Positions 14,513 through 20,221 of a DNA stretch of 20,221 nt are shown piece after piece. Numbering within the stretch: the first letter of the stretch is position 1; each line of letters begins with the position of its first letter. The position numbers and the translations under genes were made by a program. The notes below the pieces were generated by a model. That model was not told the origin of the DNA and did not search any database. It saw nothing but the letters and a program-made list of their open reading frames with translations. The DNA comes from Zygnema circumcarinatum (taxonomy: Eukaryota; Streptophyta; Zygnematophyceae; Zygnematales; Zygnemataceae): NCBI GenBank assembly GCA_037447605.1, contig CM074815.1, forward strand, positions 518,725-538,945, in the 5' to 3' direction.

Positions 14513-16750
14513 ATGGAGGGAGAGGAGGGCGGCCAAGCGCGCGATACTCAATACGAGCGATGGCTGCAATCGTTGGAGGCCCAGTGGTCCTCTCTTCGGG
14601 AAACATTCGGAGACCAATTTTCAGAAGAAGAAATCGAACTGTTTTCGCAGCTGCGGAAATGGCGGAAGAAGGAGATGGAGCACCGCCGTCCTGAGGAGGG
14701 GGCGGCTGTCGAATTAGCGGGAGTAAAACTGGTGGGTTTGCTTTTAAGGATGGCTGAGGATCAAGCCTCCGATTCCGCAGGATCGGTCAGCTTGAGGAGA
14801 GCCTATATGAAGTCTCTGCCTGTTTTTTTCAACCGGTCGGGTGACAGAATGTACAAGCTTGATCTCAACGGCTGCCATTTGGGAGTCTTTCCACCATTGG
14901 AGAATTGGTCATCTTTAAGGATTCTTTGTGCACATGGCAACAATTTCAAGGTTATTCCCAAAATTGAGCTGCCGCATCTCCAGACGTTGGACCTTGCCGA
15001 CAACAAGATAGAAAAAATTATGGATCAAGAGATGCTAAGTAACCTGACTACCTTCATGGCGAGCAGCAATCAGCTTCGAGAATTTCCAGCGCCCATTCTT
15101 CAGTGGAGTGAACTAGTAGAGCTGAGGTTGGGGTCCAATCAGATCTCATGTTTGCCAGAGAGCATAGGCGAATTGAAGCACCTTCAGACTCTATGGCTGG
15201 ACAATAATCGCTTGAGCTCGCTGCCGGCGGAAATTGGTCAACTTCGTCAACTTGAAATATTGTTCCTCAACGGAAATGAGTTGACCTCGATCCCGGCCGA
15301 AATTTCATCTCTAGGGAAACTGGAAGTGCTATGGCTGAACTACAACCGCTTGAGCACTTTGCCGGTGGAAATTGGCCAACTTCGTCAACTCAAAGAATTA
15401 CTCCTCATGAGAAATGAGCTGACCTCGATTCCGGCCGAAATTGCATCTCTAGGGAAACTGAAAGTGCTCGATGTGTGCGAAAACCCGCTCCTCACTTTGC
15501 CGACAGTGAAAAATGTTAGTCTCCTTACGACTCCTACGGGTGGAAGGGATTATTTCTTGTCAATGGGGATCAATTTTGATGCTAATTCGTCGCTTTATCG
15601 TCCGAAAGACCTCTCGTTGAAAGACAAGGCAGACTTGATTCACTGCGTTTCAGCAACATATCGTGAATTCGAGAAACTTTTTGAAAAAGCAAAAAAGGGG
15701 TATGTGAGCAGCGCTGGGCACCGTGTCATCGACTATTACAACAAAAACATTTCCAAAATGTTGACAATGGAGGAAGCAGCGCTGCAGATGTTGGCTTGTT
15801 CATTGGTGTATTTGGATTTTAAATTGAGCACCTACCACGGCGACATCGAATTTAATGTGATAGAAAACGTCCGTTGTGAATCTGTGAGCTGTTATGCGGA
15901 GAAGTACGAAATAAATGACTCGATTGGGTACTCGGAAGGGTGTGTTGCCTTCCATTTGGTTCCACAAGGCGAGCAAGCAGGTCAGAAAGCCAACATTCTT
16001 TTGTTTCAAGGAACCAAACCCAAAGTGATGTTCCCTCCGACAGGCATAAAGGCAGACTTGAATTCACATGCAGTTGGGAAGAAAGTGTTCACAAGCGTGC
16101 AAGAGGAGTTACAAGAATGGATCAAGGAAGGACTGGAAAAGGACGGGGATGGCATCAAGTTGGTGATAACGGGACACAGCCTCGGGGGGGCTTTGGCAAC
16201 GCACGCATTTGCGAGCATTGAGGAGCCGCTCCATCGGCAAAACAATGTCAAACTGATCACCTTCAACGCTCCTGGCGTGGATGAAGACACCATTCGAAAC
16301 AAAATGTGTGGTGGTGGAGTAGATGTAAACTTGATGAAGGGGAACATCTGTATGGTTCGTCACGAGTGGGATATTGTGCACTACGCAGGAAGGTTGCACC
16401 CTCCAGGAACTGTTCTATACACGAGGGATCTTGTGGATGAACCTTTAAGCTCCTTAAAGGAACTTGCCAAGTCCAAAGTCCCAGTCTTGGAGCAGTTGCG
16501 TGAATATCTACTGAGGTACTTTCGACCAGCCGCATCACCTCCCCCTCTTCAAGATCTAATGGAGGTAGTTTCCTATGCGCACACGGTTCCGGCTTTCGTG
16601 TTCCGCCAAATGCATGGGCATAGGCTAGTGATCTCTAAGAGGGTGGAACACAATGAGGGTCATTTGCCCGATGGTCTCGGAAAGGTTTTCGAATATGTAC
16701 GAAGTCTTCATGGAATTGGCTTTATCTTGGAACGATTGTTTTCAAATTAA
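14513..16750 (+). CDS. LRR / class 3 lipase fusion protein, copy B (745 aa)
   Basis: The domain order matches copy A. There is an N-terminal region (1-134) with no recognised family and a Glu/Lys/Arg-rich helix-like stretch. Nine LRRs span ~135-330, the first four diverged from the regular LPAEI type. A linker leads to a Lipase_3 domain with nucleophile Ser556 in GHSLGG, candidate Asp620 in HEWDIVH, and candidate His713 or His717 in VEHNEGH. The segment before the nucleophile reads LLFQGTK (F498-T501), where copy A and most class 3 lipases have FRGT; the effect on activity is unknown. The start follows the sole leader and a TCAACATGG context. The coding region is a single exon. Expected activity is lipid acyl-ester hydrolysis; location is probably intracellular, since no signal peptide is visible. 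A copia fragment lies ~290 bp upstream of the ATG and could alter expression. Confidence 0.88.
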   Translation: MEGEEGGQARDTQYERWLQSLEAQWSSLRETFGDQFSEEEIELFSQLRKWRKKEMEHRRPEEGAAVELAGVKLVGLLLRMAEDQASDSAGSVSLRRAYMKSLPVFFNRSGDRMYKLDLNGCHLGVFPPLENWSSLRILCAHGNNFKVIPKIELPHLQTLDLADNKIEKIMDQEMLSNLTTFMASSNQLREFPAPILQWSELVELRLGSNQISCLPESIGELKHLQTLWLDNNRLSSLPAEIGQLRQLEILFLNGNELTSIPAEISSLGKLEVLWLNYNRLSTLPVEIGQLRQLKELLLMRNELTSIPAEIASLGKLKVLDVCENPLLTLPTVKNVSLLTTPTGGRDYFLSMGINFDANSSLYRPKDLSLKDKADLIHCVSATYREFEKLFEKAKKGYVSSAGHRVIDYYNKNISKMLTMEEAALQMLACSLVYLDFKLSTYHGDIEFNVIENVRCESVSCYAEKYEINDSIGYSEGCVAFHLVPQGEQAGQKANILLFQGTKPKVMFPPTGIKADLNSHAVGKKVFTSVQEELQEWIKEGLEKDGDGIKLVITGHSLGGALATHAFASIEEPLHRQNNVKLITFNAPGVDEDTIRNKMCGGGVDVNLMKGNICMVRHEWDIVHYAGRLHPPGTVLYTRDLVDEPLSSLKELAKSKVPVLEQLREYLLRYFRPAASPPPLQDLMEVVSYAHTVPAFVFRQMHGHRLVISKRVEHNEGHLPDGLGKVFEYVRSLHGIGFILERLFSN

Positions 16751-17354
16751 GATCGACTCTGGAAGCGTGGCAACTTTTGTATAGGTGGGCTACCTTTTAC
16801 TAATGACTGATTAACTGAAGCTGATATTATTGATAGATTTGGAAAGTCAATGAGATTAGCTCATTTTTGGGCCATGGCGTTCAGTGGCTGTTTATCATGA
16901 TGCTCTGTTGGATTGTGCCATTGTAACCTCTTTTCGCAGTCGAGTTTCTCTTTCAAAGACAACCTCCTCGCTATCGCTCGCCCTTGTTCTTCCCCCCCCC
17001 CTCTTTGCCTCACCCACTCTCTCCCCCTTCCCCTTTCCATCCCCAACTTTTACATGTTCCCTCTCTCTCAATCGCTAACCCATGGCTTACGCTTTCACTT
17101 TCTTCCCACCCTGAGCGTTGAGCGTTTGCAGGCCTCTTTCCCTAAACTGCATAGTAGACCGAGTCACACGCTTTCATTTTGTCTCTGGAGAGTCTCCGTG
17201 TCATTCCTCCCTTTCCTACTCCTTTCTTTCCCTTGCTTCCCCTCTTCCTTCCCCTCCTTCGAGCTCTCCTCTCTCTCTCCACTATCTCCTACCCCTCTCT
17301 TACTTTCTCCAACTCTATATCTCTCTCTCTCTCGCTCTCACTCTCTTTGTGCAG
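16751..17354 (+). other. 3' flank of LRR-lipase B, pyrimidine-rich
   Basis: It is homologous to 4155-4754, ending in a CT tract and TTTGTGCAG. Open frames are low-complexity and not conserved by indel pattern. No gene is supported. Confidence 0.5.
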
Positions 17355-17612
17355 AGACTAAGGGAGATCTTGAGCACGCGAGTGGCAATTGGCCTCCAAG
17401 TGACCGACATTCCTTCGCAGTTTTTAGCAGAAAACTTTGGCAGTGAGCGGAATGGGTGGGGAGCTGTAGAAGGAGAGGAGGGAGGGAGTGAGAGAGTTCG
17501 GCGATGCGAAGGGGTCTTCCCTTTGAGGCCCCACTTGGGCACGAGGGTGAGTGGGGGCTGCGCACGAGGAGTTTTTTGGGGACCTTCGCGGCTGCTTCGA
17601 GGGAGGGCATGA
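17355..17612 (+). other. Conserved block after a splice acceptor, copy B
   Basis: It is the counterpart of 4755-4895. The frame RLREILSTR...FLAENFGSERNGW stays open to a stop at 17610-17612, longer than in A because of small indels after ~17465. It may be a 3' exon or chance. No function is assigned. Confidence 0.3.
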
Positions 17613-17756
17613 AGCGTTGTTGTGCCTAGGCGTAGTTTTCCGCTCATAGCTTTTTTCTTTTGTGCTTGGGTCCTTTGCGACCTGTCCCTCGTGGTTCCCC
17701 ACGCTGTTGCTTTTGTCCATGTACATTTAATGGCCTCGCCATCGTGAGTTCAATGA
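17590..17756 (+). repeat. Dispersed ~150-bp repeat, copy 3
   Basis: It matches 11998-12153 (GGCGTAGTTTTCCGCTC, GTCCATGTACATTT, ATGGCCTCGCCATC, GAGTTCAATGA). It is absent at the homologous position of copy A, so it was gained in B after duplication or lost from A. Confidence 0.82.
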
Positions 17757-18239
17757 CATTTCCCTCTTTATTTTGTTTTTTTATTATTTTTCTCTTATGA
17801 TTTTAGATAGATAGTGATGATTTTGCCAATTTTTCTTGTTTTTTTCCATTTTTTTTTTGTGAATATTTTCAACTTGTAGAGAGAGTGGGAGTGAAGGCGG
17901 CTCACTTAGCAGAACAGAGAAAAATCTCCTTGGATGGGCAAACGAAAGGAAATTGTCAATAGTACATTATGATTGTAAATAGTACGTTGTTTCTTCAGCA
18001 GGCACAGACCAGTTGGCACACTGTGCACAATGCTGAAAAAAAAAGAGCAAAAGTAAAAAAAGGAAATGAGCGATGAATGCAATGCAGCATTCAACAAATT
18101 CCAATTTGCTGTACATGTGAAGAAAACTCGATGCTTCCAAAACCTCAAGAGCCCATCAATTTTTGAACCCTCAAAACCCGTCCAAAAAGGAGAAAAAATA
18201 TAAGAAACAAAAGCCTGTACAGATGCATCCCCCCTGGAC
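17757..18239. other. Intergenic region between convergent genes (copy B)
   Basis: T-rich, then homologous to ~5030-5384 from TGAATATTTTCAACTTG onward. No gene is supported. Confidence 0.5.
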
Positions 18240-18924
18240 CTACAACCTGGCCATAGGCTGCAGAGCGTCCTTAGCCTTCAATTTTGTTTCAATGTCGATT
18301 TTTTTTCCAATGTAGGCCTTCAAATATTTAATTCCCGGAACCACATTCGAAGCATTGAGCGGCTCCCTCTGCGCCGACGCCAAGAGGTGTCCGTACACGT
18401 CCCCGTCGTGCCGCCCAATGGCGGACCCTGCAAGGAACTTAGGGTTCAGAAGTTAGGGATGTTGGAGTTCTAAGGTTTAGGGGTTTAGGGTGTAGGGTTT
18501 AGGAGTGAGATGTGAAAGGTTTTTAGGGTAATGAAGGGTTAAGGGTTCTCAGGGTTTGCCCGGTACTCGAGTTTTTGAGTTTTAGGGTTTTGAAGTGTTT
18601 CAGGGATTCAAATCTCAGATTCGTTTGTTTTCTTTTCCCCCCGCCCCTTTTTTTTTTTGGAATGAAGTTGGGATTTTTAGGGCTAGGGCTATGAGGGGGT
18701 TCAGACTCGCAGGGATTCAGGATTTTATAATCAATTCAAGTTTTTAATTTTAATTTCATTTTAACAATTTAGGGTTCAGGGCCCCTCCCTCCCTCACCCA
18801 AGTAGTGGTCCGAAAAGTGGAAAGCGTCCACCAACTGCACGGCCGACTTCCGCACCTGAAAATAAAATGATTTTTTTAAATAATTATTACATGAATAAGT
18901 AAATTGAGGACGAGAGGAAGTGTA

Positions 18925-18962
<38 letters not shown>

Positions 18963-19694
18963 AGAGAGAGAGAGCAATTCTTTTCCGTGCTGTACAGATG
19001 AAACATTCCCAGACATAGAAAAACTTTACACCCAAATTTCATGTCTTTAGAACACCTTTAAATACAAATTAATTATTTTCACAATTTAGACACATTTACA
19101 TACATTAAGCGCTTTTTCATCAAAAAGGAAGTACTGCTTGAACCTGGACTCGTTAGAAATTCCATCATCTTTCAATTGAAATAAAGTAATTTTGTACCTT
19201 TCGGAGCAGTTTCCGCATTTGCTCTCTCAGCAGCTCGGCCTGCACAGGCTTCAAATATTCTACTTCTAGGAGGTCCCCCTGCCCGATAAAAAATTAAAAT
19301 TCCAAAAAAAAAAAAAAAAAAAAAAGGGGGGGGGAGCAGCCTGAAAAATTAGTACATCACAACCGAGAGGTTCAAACACGAAACTAGTTTTTTCTTCCAT
19401 AAAAAAACAATTTTTCTTTGAAACCCTAAAACCCACTTTTTTCATTGTTAAAAGGGTTCACCAGGCAACTTGGGTCAATGAGCCGATCGAACTTAAATAG
19501 GATAAACTGACTCTTCCAGAAAAAAAGAGGGGCAAAAAAACCAAAGGAGAAGTCTGACCATGTTCTCGTCCATGAGGGAGAGGGAGTAAAGGCTGCTCAG
19601 CATCTGAAGGTGTGACGTGACACCGCGGCCTGAAAACTCTCCCTCTCTCACTGCCTCCAAAAACCTGCAGAGAGGGCAAGAGAGGGAAGGGGGG

Positions 19695-19746
<52 letters not shown>

Positions 19747-19995
19747 GAGAGAGAGAGGAGTGAAGAGAATGGGTACAAAAGCATACAAATACAACAGCAT
19801 TGCCAGTGGTACATGTTACGGAGGGAGAGGGGGAGTCTGAGGAAAAAAGAAGAGAATGAGATAGAGATAGAGGGAGATAGAGGTCCAGTGAGAGAGAGGG
19901 AGAGAGAGGGAGGGCTGCGCCTCACTTTTGCACAGCGATGAGTTGGCAGTGAGCCTTCGCTGCTCGGACCAACGCCACTGTGGACGCCTCAAACT
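18240..19995 (-). CDS. ACX: Acyl-CoA oxidase, C-terminal part (five exons, partial; continues past the right edge)
   Basis: Acyl-CoA oxidase is the FAD enzyme of the first step of peroxisomal fatty-acid beta-oxidation, producing trans-2-enoyl-CoA and H2O2. Minus-strand exons, 5' to 3': 19995-19926, 19664-19559, 19278-19198, 18855-18798, 18427-18240. All have GT-AG borders and the reading phases join exactly. Key stretches are FEASTVALVRAAKAHCQ, EYLKPVQAELLREQ, AVQLVDAFHFSDHYLG, SAIGRHDGDVYGHL and a terminal PMARL. Plant enzymes have 'ALVDAF..TD.YLGS.LGRYDGNVY' here, so the assignment rests on a long collinear match. The ARL tail is a PTS1. About 166 residues of a family usually ~660-690 long lie in the window; the FAD domain and catalytic Glu lie beyond it. 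The GRYDGNVY segment reads GRHDGDVY, a Tyr to His change. Nothing indicates it is inactive. The symbol is generic. Confidence 0.85.
18428..18797. repeat. Last ACOX intron with TTTAGGG-like repeats
   Basis: This is the intron between the last two exons. Its left half is homologous to 5573-5785 (GGGTTTAGGGTGTAGGG, GGTTTGCCCGGTACTCGAG). Homology to copy A ends near 18605. Confidence 0.7.
18929..18974. repeat. (GA)n microsatellite in ACOX intron
   Basis: GA dinucleotide run interrupted once by AAAA. On the gene's strand it is a CT tract. Confidence 0.9.
19303..19335. repeat. A22-G9 homopolymer junction in ACOX intron
   Basis: A long A run is followed directly by a G run. Length here may be affected by sequencing error. 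Confidence 0.7.
19700..19757. repeat. (GA)n microsatellite in ACOX intron
   Basis: Nearly 60 bp of GA. On the coding strand it gives a long CT tract ahead of the CTGCAG acceptor at 19665. Confidence 0.92.
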
Positions 19996-20221
19996 CTGTG
20001 AGAGAGAAATCGTGAGAGAGGGAGTGAGAGAGGGAGAAGAGGGGGGGACGAGAGAGTGGGGTAAGGCAGTGGGCGAGAGCGAGAGAGGTAGGTGTAGAGG
20101 ACGAACAAGAAAGGAGTCGGAGCAGACGATGGAGGGAGAGCGGGAGGGAAGAAGAGAAAAAAGGGGAGAAAAAACGAGAGGGAGGAGAGGAGGGAGAGGC
20201 TCGGGAGGAGGGGGACGGGGG
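19996..20221 (-). other. ACOX intron, purine-rich; next exon not in window
   Basis: GAGAGAGGGAG-rich DNA with no recognisable ACOX coding sequence up to the edge. On the coding strand it supplies the pyrimidine tract before the acceptor at 19996-19997. Confidence 0.55.

Larger units (their letters stand above)
13434..18605 (+). repeat. Duplicated locus, copy B (LRR-lipase plus 3' end of ACOX)
   Basis: It is collinear with 1460-5785. Extra in B are the copia fragment (13536-14223) and the dispersed repeat near 17590-17756. Only here does the ACOX gene continue past the shared region, so B retains the native ACOX junction and A is more likely the derived copy. Confidence 0.92.

Overview
The window is eukaryotic nuclear DNA. 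It shows spliceosomal exons with GT-AG introns and polypyrimidine tracts, (CT)n leaders, no operon layout, and dense transposable elements. Three things point to a plant-lineage or plant-like algal/protist genome: a Ty1/copia fragment whose primer-binding site matches initiator tRNA-Met, TTTAGGG-type repeats, and a peroxisomal acyl-CoA oxidase with a PTS1 tail. The species cannot be named from the sequence.

Main layout. A locus of about 4.3-5.2 kb occurs twice in direct orientation: copy A (~1460-5785) and copy B (~13434-18605). Each copy holds a plus-strand, single-exon gene for a leucine-rich-repeat / class 3 lipase fusion (A 2016-4154, B 14513-16750). Each also holds, convergently on the minus strand, the last exon of an acyl-CoA oxidase (ACOX). 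In B the ACOX gene continues rightward through four more exons to the window edge. In A only the last exon was carried along, so it is an orphan.

The duplicates have diverged by identifiable events. A lost 246 bp of LRR coding sequence in frame, gained a 138-bp tandem LRR pair, and has a repeated leader with a second ATG. B received a truncated copia element with a 5-bp target duplication, whose empty site is preserved in A, and a dispersed repeat 3' of the gene.

Between the copies (~5.8-13.4 kb) is transposon-rich DNA: a bacterial/organelle-type tRNA-Cys-like gene (minus strand, ~6.9 kb), a heptamer/CAG satellite, and a 3.4-kb relict DNA transposon (8205-11590). That transposon has an exact 8-bp target duplication, ~330-bp terminal inverted repeats built from ACTGGTT palindromes, and a transposase-like C-terminal fragment. 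Nested inside it are an 0.8-kb palindromic element and a 946-bp Mutator-like foldback element with its own 8-bp duplication. A 205-bp TA-flanked MITE and an inverted pair of a ~150-bp repeat follow. The left 1 kb is tandem and dispersed repeats.

The LRR-lipase is inferred to be an intracellular protein in which an LRR array is joined to a serine hydrolase. Its in-frame repeat-number variation between neighbouring paralogues makes a recognition role plausible but unproven. ACOX performs the first step of peroxisomal beta-oxidation. No functional link between the two genes is shown beyond adjacency.
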